Assembly: GCF_026000375.1 (NCBI RefSeq)
Contig: NZ_AP026708.1
Coordinates: 3,198,001 to 3,262,000 of the forward strand
Reading direction: 5' to 3'
Length of the DNA stretch: 64,000 nt
Origin: Pseudodesulfovibrio portus
GTDB lineage: Bacteria; Desulfobacterota; Desulfovibrionia; Desulfovibrionales; Desulfovibrionaceae
Part shown: one piece after another, positions 9,049-16,649 of the stretch
Layout: every line of letters begins with the position of its first letter
How positions within the stretch are numbered: the stretch's first letter is position 1
Program-made: the position numbers and the translations under genes
The notes under the pieces: model-generated
Seen by the model: the letters and a program-made list of their open reading frames with translations, nothing else
Database searches by the model: none
Told to the model about the DNA's origin: nothing

Positions 9049-9507
9049 GTGCTGTTATTCCTGCATAAAGTACAACATCGACTGTATACGTACAAAGTCC
9101 CATTGATCCCCCAATTGATCAAAGGGTTCATTTTTTTGATCTTTGGGTGCGTTTTACCTCCTCAAGTTGCGATAGGCAGCAATACCCGGTTGTGGCATCA
9201 TGGCTTGGGAGTGATCTTTCATCCGGGATCAAGCATCGGTCAGAACTGCAATATTTATAATCATGTTGTCCTCGGTGGAGGGCATGACGGGCCTGATGGG
9301 CTACCAGTAAGAATAATAGTAGAGGACAATGTGAATATCGGGGCAGGGGCGAAAATCCTTTGCAGGAAACCTCCCCTGATATTGCGTGAAGGGACAACCG
9401 TTGCCGCCAACGCAGTGGTTATGTCCGACACCATCAAGGGTGAGGTCGTAGCGGGTGTTCCTGCAGTCCGTGTCAAGATCAAGAAGCAATATGAGAATGA
9501 ACAATAA
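9049..9507 (+). CDS. Serine acetyltransferase-like hexapeptide-repeat transferase
   Basis: The 152-residue product contains left-handed beta-helix hexapeptide repeats (IGSNTRLWHHGLGVIFHPGS, IGQNCNIYNHVVLGG, VEDNVNIGAGAKIL, VAANAVVMSDTIKGEVVAGV) ending in the family's GVPA loop. This matches the serine O-acetyltransferase/CysE-like group. In polysaccharide clusters such enzymes O-acetylate a sugar using acetyl-CoA. The start is a GTG at 9049: the nearby ATG at 9042 is in another frame and stops quickly. The gene end overlaps the start of the polymerase gene by about 17 bases. A housekeeping cysteine role is less likely, because the N-terminal CysE domain is very short. Confidence 0.83.
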   Translation: MLLFLHKVQHRLYTYKVPLIPQLIKGFIFLIFGCVLPPQVAIGSNTRLWHHGLGVIFHPGSSIGQNCNIYNHVVLGGGHDGPDGLPVRIIVEDNVNIGAGAKILCRKPPLILREGTTVAANAVVMSDTIKGEVVAGVPAVRVKIKKQYENEQ

Positions 9508-10732
9508 AGAAATATATTTATTTCTTTTAGTGCTGTTTTTCCGCCTCGCACTTGAAGGACCCATATACTCCCTTTATGGCTGGGGTGTTTCCCGCTATTT
9601 GTCGTTCTTTTTCAGCTCGTTCGTTTTTCTATTCAGTTGTTATCAACTGATCAAGCCCGGTGGAAAGCTCTTCGTGTTCCCCATCGGCCTTTACTTTCTG
9701 TTTTTATTCAGTTCCACCTTGTCCATTTACAACGCAACGGATTTACAGTTGTTCTTGTTGACTTTTCTTAAGGTTGCAACAACGTTGTTATTGTACGTTG
9801 TGGGGTACAACATAGTTCGATCCTACGATCATGCTTTTAAGGTCCTAAAGCTGTTCGCTGCGTTTTCCCTTCCCATAGTTGCGTACGGATATTACCAGTA
9901 CTTTTCCGGCTCAGCCAATTTGTTTTCCAATTATTGGGGACAAAGCTACTTCAGGATGCTGTCGACCTTCTTCCATCCGAATCAGTATGCCTTTTTCCTG
10001 GCCGTTTTGTTCATTGTTATCGCCCTCTTGATACTCAACAAGCATCGAGTGTTTTTCTTTTTCGTGTACATGGTGTCGGTGGGTGGGGCGATTGTCTTGA
10101 CCTATTCGCGTTCTGTCTTGTTCGCCCTCGGATTTGCAATTCTGGTTTGGGCGTCTTTCAGCAAGGCACTGAGAAAGTATGCCGTATTGATGGTTGTCCT
10201 TGTCGGCCTTGCTTTGGGGTCAGTTATTGTTGAAGGAATGACCGATATCATCGACAAACGTCCAGGGCAGGTCAACAGTGTGGATTTCAGGGTTTCAGTG
10301 ACCAAAGAACTCATGAATATTGTTCTTGATAAGAGTCCCCTTTTAGGGTTTGGTCTGGGAAGCTCGACTGAGCTGGTAAGGACCAAGACGAAATGGGGTA
10401 ATTTGCCTCCGCACAACGACTATATCCGAATTCTGGTTGAAACAGGCTTTGTCGGGCTGTTTTTTTACTTGATGTATGTCTTCCGGGTCTGTGGAGCATT
10501 TGTTCGTGATATGCGAAGATTATCAACGGATAAATTCCTTCTAACTTTTTACATTGTCTTTATTTTCCATTGTGTTGTAATGGTATCCACCAATCACGTT
10601 GGGAATATCTCCACGATGGGTGTGTCCTACTTTATTATGGGAATTCTGTATAAGACTTCAGTATTGAATCAGGCGGAAAAAGGAGTTTCAGATGCAAATG
10701 CCACCCGAAGCATTGTTGGCGGTAACATATAA
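9491..10732 (+). CDS. O-antigen ligase/polymerase-like membrane protein (Wzy/WaaL type)
   Basis: The 413-residue protein has about ten hydrophobic helices and a large periplasmic loop in the second half. The loop contains the typical sequence around SPLLGFGLGSSTELVRTKT and PHNDYIRILVETGFVGLFFY; the G.G...HN.YL.....G..G pattern marks the O-antigen ligase/polymerase family (PF04932). Such proteins join lipid-linked oligosaccharides at the periplasmic face. Because a Wzx-like flippase is in the same run, polymerisation (Wzy) is more likely than ligation. The ATG at 9491 gives a clean N-terminus; an upstream in-frame start at 9455 would extend further into the preceding gene. Confidence 0.85.
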   Translation: MRMNNKEIYLFLLVLFFRLALEGPIYSLYGWGVSRYLSFFFSSFVFLFSCYQLIKPGGKLFVFPIGLYFLFLFSSTLSIYNATDLQLFLLTFLKVATTLLLYVVGYNIVRSYDHAFKVLKLFAAFSLPIVAYGYYQYFSGSANLFSNYWGQSYFRMLSTFFHPNQYAFFLAVLFIVIALLILNKHRVFFFFVYMVSVGGAIVLTYSRSVLFALGFAILVWASFSKALRKYAVLMVVLVGLALGSVIVEGMTDIIDKRPGQVNSVDFRVSVTKELMNIVLDKSPLLGFGLGSSTELVRTKTKWGNLPPHNDYIRILVETGFVGLFFYLMYVFRVCGAFVRDMRRLSTDKFLLTFYIVFIFHCVVMVSTNHVGNISTMGVSYFIMGILYKTSVLNQAEKGVSDANATRSIVGGNI

Positions 10733-11684
10733 ATGTAATGCCAAGTGCCACATGTGTAATACGTGGCAATTCCCAACCAAGAACAGTGAAGAGGTGTCTC
10801 CTGCCGATCTCGAGAAGCTGCCTGGAGGTTTCAGGTTTGCTAATGTTACAGGCGGCGAACCGTTTTTGCGGTCTGACATTGAGGATATAATCGAAGTCGT
10901 TCTCACAAAGACGGATCGTTTGGTTGTAAGTACTAACGGATACTACACAGATAAAATACTCGCTGCCGCCGAGCGGTTTTTCCCCAGAATGGGCGTTCGT
11001 ATCAGTATTGAAGGCCTGCCCGCCGTGAATGACGATCTCCGGGGACTCAAGGATGGATTCGACCATGGACTCCGTTCATTGTTGGGGCTGAGACAGATGG
11101 GGCTTGCAGACATCGGCTTCGGGACCACTGTTTCCGACAGGAATGCGAAAGATATGGTTGAGCTCTATGAGCTCGCTGAAGCCATGGGGATGGAGTTCGC
11201 GACTGCGGCGATGCACAACACCTATTACTTCCATAAGTTCGATAATTCATTTGAAGATATTGAAATGATATCAGACCAGTTCAAGACCGTCGCCAAGCGG
11301 CTGCTGAAGACCAACCGCCCGAAGAATTGGTTCAGGGCTTATTTTAACTATGGGTTGGCAAACTACGTCCGTGGCAATGCCCGCCTTCTTCCCTGTGAGG
11401 TCGGCTCTGATTTGTTCTTCATGGATCCATTTGGCGAGATTCGACCTTGCAACGGGATGGAAGAAAGCATGGGGAACATCAGGGAAAAGAGTTTCGATGA
11501 AATTTGGAACAGTCCTGAGGCGCAAGCGGTCAGGAGCAAGGTCGGCAAATGTGACAAGCAATGCTGGATGGTGGGGAGTGCGGCTCCTGCAATGAAAAAA
11601 GATCTTGCAACCCCTGCCAAGTGGGTGGTGAAAAACAAGATCAAAACCCTTCTGGGGAAAGAAATTGACTGGTGCTTCGACTAG
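10692..11684 (+). CDS. Radical SAM/SPASM domain enzyme in the polysaccharide cluster
   Basis: The 330-residue product starts with the radical SAM cluster motif CNAKCHMC (CxxxCxxC) about 15 residues from the N-terminus, followed by the glycine-rich VTGGEPFLR segment that contacts S-adenosylmethionine. The C-terminal part has a SPASM-like cysteine pattern (CEVGSDLFFMDPFGEIRPCN, then MGNIREKSFDEIW, and CDKQCW), which would bind further iron-sulfur clusters. SPASM enzymes include peptide maturases, anaerobic sulfatase activators and sugar-modifying dehydrogenases or epimerases. Here, between a polymerase and a glycosyltransferase, modification of a sugar or lipid intermediate is more plausible than RiPP maturation, because I see no precursor peptide. 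The start has AGGAG six bases upstream and overlaps the polymerase gene by 41 bases. Confidence 0.85.
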   Translation: MQMPPEALLAVTYKCNAKCHMCNTWQFPTKNSEEVSPADLEKLPGGFRFANVTGGEPFLRSDIEDIIEVVLTKTDRLVVSTNGYYTDKILAAAERFFPRMGVRISIEGLPAVNDDLRGLKDGFDHGLRSLLGLRQMGLADIGFGTTVSDRNAKDMVELYELAEAMGMEFATAAMHNTYYFHKFDNSFEDIEMISDQFKTVAKRLLKTNRPKNWFRAYFNYGLANYVRGNARLLPCEVGSDLFFMDPFGEIRPCNGMEESMGNIREKSFDEIWNSPEAQAVRSKVGKCDKQCWMVGSAAPAMKKDLATPAKWVVKNKIKTLLGKEIDWCFD

Positions 11685-11685
11685 T

Positions 11686-12810
11686 ATGCGTATAGCAGTC
11701 CTTGGTCTTCGCAGCATCGGAGGGGAGTGCTCAGGCGGAATCGAGCGCCATGTGCAGGAGTTATCCACCCGGATGGTCGCGCACGGGCATGACGTTACTG
11801 TCTTTTGCCGGTCAAAGTACAATGACCTTGGCAGTGACTTCGCCGGTATCCACTTGAAGAATCGTCCGGCTGTTTATAGCAAACACCTGGAGGCGATAAC
11901 CCATACTGCCGCCACAATGCCATCGGTGCTTTTGGGGTACGACGTCGTCCATATTCATGCGACCGGTCCTTCTTTGCTGTCGTGGATGCCTCGGCTGACA
12001 GGCGTGGCCACGGTCGTGACCGTGCATGGCCTTGACCACCTCAGAGCCAAATGGGGCGGCATAGCGAGCCTGGTGCTCAAGGCAGGTGCATGGACTTCGG
12101 CCAATTGTCCGTCGAAAACCATTGTAGTGTCGAAAGTGTTGAGAGAGCACTACGCTTCGAGATACGGGAAGCAGGTTGTATATATACCTAACGGTATTGA
12201 TCGGCCGACATCAAGACCGCTGGAACGGTTGACGAGATTCGGGTTGGAGCCCGGCCGTTTTGTTTTGTCACTGGGACGCTTGGTCCCGGAAAAGGGCATT
12301 CATTATCTCGTCGAGGCGTTCCGAAACCTTGATACCGACCTGAAACTTGCTATTGTTGGTGAAGACAGTTTGAGCGGGGGGTATCTTGGTACGCTTAAAA
12401 AACTTGCCGGAGATGACGAAAGGATCGTTTTTACCGGCCCGCTTTTCGATATGGATAAAGACGAAGCCTTTTCTAACGCCAAGTTTTTCTGCATCCCTTC
12501 AGATTTGGAAGGCATGCCTATCGCCATGCTTGAAGCCATGAGCTATGGCTGCCCGACGTTGTCGAGCGACATTCCGGAGTGCCTGGAGGTTTACTCCGGC
12601 CAGGAAGGGCGGATTGGCTATGTTTTTCGACAGGGGGATGTCGCTGATCTGTCTGATAAATTGAATTCATTGATCCACGCCGGGAATCTTGCTGATACAG
12701 GAAAATTCGGTCGTGATTTCGTTCTGTCAGAGTACAGTTGGGATGATATCGCCTCGAAGACTCTTGATGTATATGGCGAAGTGTGCCGAACTAACCTGTT
12801 TAAATTATGA
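11686..12810 (+). CDS. Glycosyltransferase family 4 protein
   Basis: This 374-residue GT-B enzyme has the N-terminal glycine-rich acceptor motif (RSIGGECSGGIERHVQEL), a central VVTVHGLDHLRAKWGG, a donor domain starting at FVLSLGRLVPEKGIHYLVEA, and the GT4 signature at FFCIPSDLEGMPIAMLEAMS. It probably adds a sugar to the lipid-linked repeat unit at the cytoplasmic face. The ATG at 11686 directly after the preceding stop is preferred over an upstream in-frame start at 11665, because the MRIAVLGLRS strand is the usual N-terminal beta-strand. Substrate and linkage are unknown. Confidence 0.88.
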   Translation: MRIAVLGLRSIGGECSGGIERHVQELSTRMVAHGHDVTVFCRSKYNDLGSDFAGIHLKNRPAVYSKHLEAITHTAATMPSVLLGYDVVHIHATGPSLLSWMPRLTGVATVVTVHGLDHLRAKWGGIASLVLKAGAWTSANCPSKTIVVSKVLREHYASRYGKQVVYIPNGIDRPTSRPLERLTRFGLEPGRFVLSLGRLVPEKGIHYLVEAFRNLDTDLKLAIVGEDSLSGGYLGTLKKLAGDDERIVFTGPLFDMDKDEAFSNAKFFCIPSDLEGMPIAMLEAMSYGCPTLSSDIPECLEVYSGQEGRIGYVFRQGDVADLSDKLNSLIHAGNLADTGKFGRDFVLSEYSWDDIASKTLDVYGEVCRTNLFKL

Positions 12811-12823
12811 AGAGTTGATGTCA

Positions 12824-13792
12824 ATGAGTGGGAGGATATCAGAGGTAGATGCTGCCAAAGGGGTGGCGATAATTTTGGTCGTGATAGGTCATATCGTTTC
12901 CGGCCATCCCCCTTCCGGGCATGAATGGTATACCATCCTCAAGAATCACATATACATGTTCCACATGTCAGTCTTTATGTTTCTGTGTGGAATCACTTTC
13001 CATTATTCGTTGGGCGACGATTTTTCCTCTAATTCGATAGCCACTTTTTACAAAAAAAAGTGCATCAGGCTGCTGCCACCATATTTCTTTTTCCTTTGTT
13101 TAATTTTCTTGGGAAAAGTGGTTGCGTCACACTACATACATGTTGATAACGTTCCATCGGGGGGGCTGGAACTTGTGGGTGTATTGCTGTATCCGATTGG
13201 TTCCTATTCAGACTACTTGTGGTTTATCTATGTATTATTTTTGTATTATTTGTCGACACCACTTGCCGTAAAGTTCGGCTTGAGTCGATATCTGATTCTG
13301 TTTGTTGGTGTCGTCTTTCAGCTCTTTGATTTTAATTTGAAAATTTTCGCTCTTGATTACTATTTCAGGTTCTTCTTCTTTTTTGTCTTCGGCTGGATAG
13401 TAGCAAAAGAGATCAATACGTTTATTAATATATTGGATCGAGGCAAGATCTACGTATACTTGCTGTTTGCTGTCGCGGTGTATTTCGGAGATATGGAGCG
13501 TTCATTCTTCGTTTCTGCCCTAGCCCTGTTTCCATGCCTTCTTGTAGGCCGACTTCATTTTCCCCTGCGGTCGTACGTGGAATATATTGGTATGTATTCC
13601 TTCCCCATTTATTTGATGAATACTATATCGATCGGGCTTGCAAAGGGTTTTCTTTTTCAGCTTGTTCCATGGCATGGTGGGTGGTTTTTCATGTATTTCA
13701 CCATTCTCGCCGTCGTTGGCGTCGTCTTGCCTATAATTGTGCGTAATGTGGCCGTGCGAATCGTACCTTCTGCGCGGTTTATCTTTGGATGA
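12824..13792 (+). CDS. Acyltransferase 3 family membrane protein
   Basis: The product has about 322 residues and roughly ten membrane helices. Its N-terminus (SEVDAAKGVAIILVVIGHIV) carries the first-helix His of the acyltransferase-3 family, followed by FHMSVFMFLCGITF and KKKCIRLLPPYFFFL, which match the conserved F.LSG and R..P.Y elements. It most likely acetylates the polysaccharide made by this cluster. An open frame extends upstream into the previous gene, but ATG at 12824, with AAGAG nine bases upstream, gives the conventional N-terminus; ATG at 12818 is a close alternative. It is the last gene of the cluster before a set of hairpins. Confidence 0.83.
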   Translation: MSGRISEVDAAKGVAIILVVIGHIVSGHPPSGHEWYTILKNHIYMFHMSVFMFLCGITFHYSLGDDFSSNSIATFYKKKCIRLLPPYFFFLCLIFLGKVVASHYIHVDNVPSGGLELVGVLLYPIGSYSDYLWFIYVLFLYYLSTPLAVKFGLSRYLILFVGVVFQLFDFNLKIFALDYYFRFFFFFVFGWIVAKEINTFINILDRGKIYVYLLFAVAVYFGDMERSFFVSALALFPCLLVGRLHFPLRSYVEYIGMYSFPIYLMNTISIGLAKGFLFQLVPWHGGWFFMYFTILAVVGVVLPIIVRNVAVRIVPSARFIFG

Positions 13793-13854
13793 GCATAACT
13801 AAGACTATCATCTCCCTTTTGAGTTGGGTGAGAGTTGTTAATCCAATGAGAAAT

Positions 13855-14088
13855 CCCCCGGCTCTGCCGGGGGACCATAAGAGTTCGAATTATGCGGGAG
13901 TCTTTCTTGGCGTAAGCCCCTCAATAAGCGCCTGTATCGATGCTGTATTCCCTTGGTTTTCGCATGCCGAAATGGTCGGTGCGGCAATTGTACAGGCGCA
14001 GAGGTGAGAACAAGTCTTTCCGCCTTTAGGCGGTTCTTAAAGCCGCTTCGAGCGGCTCACGAATTCAAGCCCCCGGCTTTGCCGGGGG
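13855..14088. repeat. Cluster of four hairpins bracketed by near-identical CCCCCGGC-NNN-GCCGGGGG stems
   Basis: Between the acyltransferase and the UDP-glucose dehydrogenase genes there are two almost identical 8-bp stems with three-base loops (13855-13873 and 14070-14088). Inside them lie two more stems, CCGCC/GGCGG (14020-14033) and AGCCGCT/AGCGGCT (14041-14057). None is followed by a strong T tract. The first could still end the cluster transcript. The repeated stems look like a small intergenic repeat element rather than a single terminator. No gene is seen in this 341-base gap. Confidence 0.55.
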
Positions 14089-14133
14089 TATCTGACTCTG
14101 CATCACACTGAATGTTAATATGGAGGTGGTACC

Positions 14134-15477
14134 ATGAACGTATGCATCGTTGGCACCGGTTATGTCGGCTTGGTTTCCGCTGCCTGTTTCGCAGAAATGG
14201 GCAACACGATTTATTGCGTGGACGTCAACCCAAAGGTTGTGGAGACGCTCAAGTCGGGAAAAGTGCATATTTTTGAGCCTAGCCTGGAAGACTTGGTCAA
14301 GCGCAATACCCAGCAGAGCCGTCTTCACTTCACTACCGATCTCGGCGAAGGGTTGGATGCTTGTGAAGTGGTGTTCATCACCGTAGGAACGCCTTGTGGT
14401 GCGAACGGCTCTTGTGACTTGCGGTACGTGGATGCAGTGGCCCGTGAAGTCGGCCAGAAGATGACCGCTTCAAAAATCGTGGTCGATAAATCGACAGTGC
14501 CGGTGGGAACTGCTGATCGCGTGCGCGGTATTATTTCCGAGGAGCTTGCCAAGCGTGGTGAGGATATTCCATTTGATGTCGTTTCAAACCCGGAGTTCCT
14601 GAAAGAAGGCGACGCGGTTAATGACTTTATGAAGCCCGATCGTGTAATCGTGGGTACTGAAGACAACAATTCCGCCAAGGTTATCGGTACACTGTATGCG
14701 CCTTTTGCCCGCAGTCGTGAGAAGCTTATCGTCATGGGCGTGCGTTCTGCCGAGATGACCAAGTATGCTGCCAACTGCATGTTGGCGACGAAGATATCTT
14801 TCATCAACGAGGTCGCTAGTATTTGTGAACGGGTTGGGGCCAACGTCACTGAGGTGCGTGCAGGGATCGGTTCGGATAGCCGTATCGGCTATAGTTTCAT
14901 CTATCCAGGCGTAGGTTACGGCGGGTCCTGCTTTCCTAAGGACGTGAAGGCACTCATCGGTACGGCGGCAGAGAATGGCTATGAAGCCAAGCTCATCAAG
15001 TCCGTGGACGAGGTCAACAATGCTCAGAAGCATATCCTGGCCAACAAGATTTTGGAGTACTATGAACCGCAAGGCGGTGTGAAGGGCAAGACCTTGGCCT
15101 TATGGGGTATCGCATTCAAGGCCAATACCGATGATATTCGCGAGGCGTCAGCCATCGAGATTATCAAAGATCTCACCGCACAAGGAATGTCGGTGCGAGC
15201 CTTTGACCCGGTCGCTAATGATCGTGCGCGTGATGAGGTCGGCCATATTGAGGGGCTGGAAATCATGGACGACCAGAATAGCGTGCTGGAAGGGGCTGAT
15301 GCTTTGGCTGTGGTTACGGATTGGAATCAGTTCCGCAATCCTGATTTTGAGGCCATCAAGAGTGCTCTCAACGCGCCGTTGATTTTTGACGGGCGCAACC
15401 TGTACCAGCCAGAGCGTATGGGACAGGCCGGGTTCGCTTATTTTAGTATTGGTCGGCAGGATGTTCAACCGCAATAG
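14134..15477 (+). CDS. ugd: UDP-glucose 6-dehydrogenase
   Basis: The 447-residue enzyme oxidises UDP-glucose to UDP-glucuronate with two NAD+, supplying acidic sugar for surface polysaccharide. Visible signatures are the N-terminal Rossmann motif GTGYVGLVSAACFAEMGN, the KSTVPVGTAD segment, FLKEGDAVNDFMKPDRVIVG, and the catalytic cysteine at residue 266 in GVGYGGSCFPKDVKAL. The C-terminal UDP-binding domain (LWGIAFKANTDDIREA) is complete. Length matches the family. The ATG has GGAGGTGG upstream. It stands apart from the low-GC cluster behind a hairpin region, so it probably has its own promoter while supplying the pathway. Confidence 0.95.
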   Translation: MNVCIVGTGYVGLVSAACFAEMGNTIYCVDVNPKVVETLKSGKVHIFEPSLEDLVKRNTQQSRLHFTTDLGEGLDACEVVFITVGTPCGANGSCDLRYVDAVAREVGQKMTASKIVVDKSTVPVGTADRVRGIISEELAKRGEDIPFDVVSNPEFLKEGDAVNDFMKPDRVIVGTEDNNSAKVIGTLYAPFARSREKLIVMGVRSAEMTKYAANCMLATKISFINEVASICERVGANVTEVRAGIGSDSRIGYSFIYPGVGYGGSCFPKDVKALIGTAAENGYEAKLIKSVDEVNNAQKHILANKILEYYEPQGGVKGKTLALWGIAFKANTDDIREASAIEIIKDLTAQGMSVRAFDPVANDRARDEVGHIEGLEIMDDQNSVLEGADALAVVTDWNQFRNPDFEAIKSALNAPLIFDGRNLYQPERMGQAGFAYFSIGRQDVQPQ

Positions 15478-15516
15478 AGAGTATCTCTAGAGTAGGGTGT
15501 TAGAATTTTGTGCCCC

Positions 15517-15547
15517 CCTTTGTGCCCCCTTTTAGGGGGAACAAAGG
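15517..15547 (+). terminator. Likely terminator after ugd
   Basis: CCTTTGT (15517-15523) pairs with ACAAAGG (15541-15547) and CCCCC (15525-15529) with GGGGG (15535-15539), giving a 12-pair stem with one mismatch and a TTTTA loop, 40 bases after the ugd stop. The downstream T tract is weak. Confidence 0.55.
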
Positions 15548-15630
15548 TTAAATTAGCCTTCCAATAAATCCGACTAGACTCAACAATGGTTTGTAATTAT
15601 TGATCTTTTTGATTCGCTTGGAATCCCCTG

Positions 15631-15693
15631 TACGCCTGCTAAGCGTGTAACGGGTGTTAAGCTCGTTCGAGAGTTCAAATCTATCATTTTTTG
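15631..15693 (+). pseudogene. Degenerate 3' part of tRNA-Ser(GCT)
   Basis: The segment folds like the right-hand part of a serine tRNA. It has an anticodon stem TACGC/GCGTG (15631-15635, 15643-15647) with loop CTGCTAA carrying anticodon GCT, and a long variable arm with ACGGG/CTCGT. The T arm is GAGAG-TTCAAAT-CTATC (15669-15685) with one mismatch. There is no matching 5' acceptor or D arm upstream, and no CCA end, so it is not a working tRNA. Such partial tRNA copies are typical relics of site-specific integration. It marks the boundary between the low-GC polysaccharide region and GC-richer sequence. Confidence 0.6.
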
Positions 15694-15960
15694 TCAAAAT
15701 CATTTGCTTACGGTACAAATCGTAAGTCCATTTCTTTATTCGCAGGCTCGGCTTCGCTTCTGGCCGCCATTTGGTCGAACACGACATGGCCGCTTTGGAA
15801 TCCTCAAGGGTCAAGGGGTGGGCTGCCGAGTTCATTGTCCTCTGTGGCCGGATGCAGGAGTCCGGTAAAATCGGAAAAATCGATACCGGAGTTGTACGAC
15901 GTTACGTCATGTGAATGTAAGTTGTTGTTTTATTGTTGGAATTAGCTTTTATTTGTCGAA
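15694..15960. other. Non-coding stretch between the tRNA relic and the sigma-54-like promoter
   Basis: Together with the sequence around the tRNA relic this makes a gene-free gap of about 530 bases after ugd. I see no supported gene in it; short frames on both strands lack ribosome binding sites or recognisable products. It may contain scars of the integration event suggested by the tRNA fragment. Confidence 0.4.
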
Positions 15961-15976
15961 TGGAATGCGTTTTGCA
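15961..15976 (+). promoter_or_regulatory. Candidate sigma-54 promoter of the PEP-CTERM-like gene
   Basis: TGGAAT-GCGTT-TTGCA has the -24 GG and -12 GC at the exact 12-base offset required for sigma-54, with an intact TTGCA -12 box and two mismatches in the -24 box. It lies about 40 bases upstream of the start at 16014. In other bacteria PEP-CTERM protein genes are known targets of sigma-54 with the PrsK/PrsR pair, which fits; promoter function here is inferred. Confidence 0.5.
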
Positions 15977-16013
15977 TAAACTGGTTAAATTCGCAATTTC
16001 AAGGGAGATGACC

Positions 16014-16565
16014 ATGAAGAAACTTTTCGCAACCCTGGCTGTTTTCGTCCTTGTTCTTTCCGCCGGAGTGGCCAGCGCCGCTACCACGACCATCACCTTT
16101 CAGGAGACGCCCACCTGGATCAACAGCACCACGTTCACCATCGGTGACGTGACCTTTGAGAACTGGATCATCGCTCGGGACAACGGCAACGATCCGAACA
16201 AGCTGCTGTTGACCGTCGGCTACCAGGCACCGGCCAGCGCTTCAATCATTTTTTCCAGTGCGGTGGACGTCACCCAATTCTATCTGTCCATGTGGAATAC
16301 GACCCTCTCCAATGACGCGGGCGCGTCCTATACCGCCACGAGTATGGTCGATGGCCTCATGACCAATCTGGTGGCTTCGCTTCCCGGCTTCCTGACCGTG
16401 GCGGATTTCGAAGGCGTAACAAAGCTGACTTTCAACCTGAGCCCCATGTACAGTGTGGTGACGATGGACAACCTGACCTTCTCCCCCACCCCCATCCCCG
16501 GCGCCATCTGGCTTCTCGGTTCCGGCCTGGTCGGCCTGGTCGGCCTGCGGAGAAAGTTCCTCTAA
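16014..16565 (+). CDS. Secreted PEP-CTERM-like protein (exosortase-sorted)
   Basis: The 183-residue protein has a signal peptide (MKKLFATLAVFVLVLSAGVA, cleavage near ASA) and a Thr/Ser-rich beta-type body without recognisable domain. It ends in a classic sorting tail: PTPIPGAIWLLGSG, then LVGLVGLRRKFL, that is, a P-x-PGA motif, a membrane helix and an Arg/Lys cluster. This belongs to the VPxPGAxWLLGSGL group of PEP-CTERM-like signals processed by exosortases in the inner membrane. The ATG at 16014, rather than 16008 or upstream frames, is chosen because AAGGGAG stands seven bases before it. A strong terminator follows directly, so it is a single-gene unit, possibly driven by the sigma-54-like site at 15961. 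Confidence 0.85.
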   Translation: MKKLFATLAVFVLVLSAGVASAATTTITFQETPTWINSTTFTIGDVTFENWIIARDNGNDPNKLLLTVGYQAPASASIIFSSAVDVTQFYLSMWNTTLSNDAGASYTATSMVDGLMTNLVASLPGFLTVADFEGVTKLTFNLSPMYSVVTMDNLTFSPTPIPGAIWLLGSGLVGLVGLRRKFL

Positions 16566-16591
16566 CAATTCGAGACAACGGTCTCTCCCAC

Positions 16592-16624
16592 AAGGCGCGT
16601 CCCTTTCGGGGCGCGCCTTTTTTG
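16592..16624. terminator. Strong rho-independent terminator, shared by convergent genes
   Basis: AAGGCGCGTCCC (16592-16603) pairs with GGGGCGCGCCTT (16608-16619) around a TTTC loop and is followed by six T residues on the plus strand. It lies between the converging PEP-CTERM-like gene and the hybrid kinase gene and could act for both. Confidence 0.85.
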
Positions 16625-16649
16625 TTGAACGAGAGTGCAGCCTGATGCG

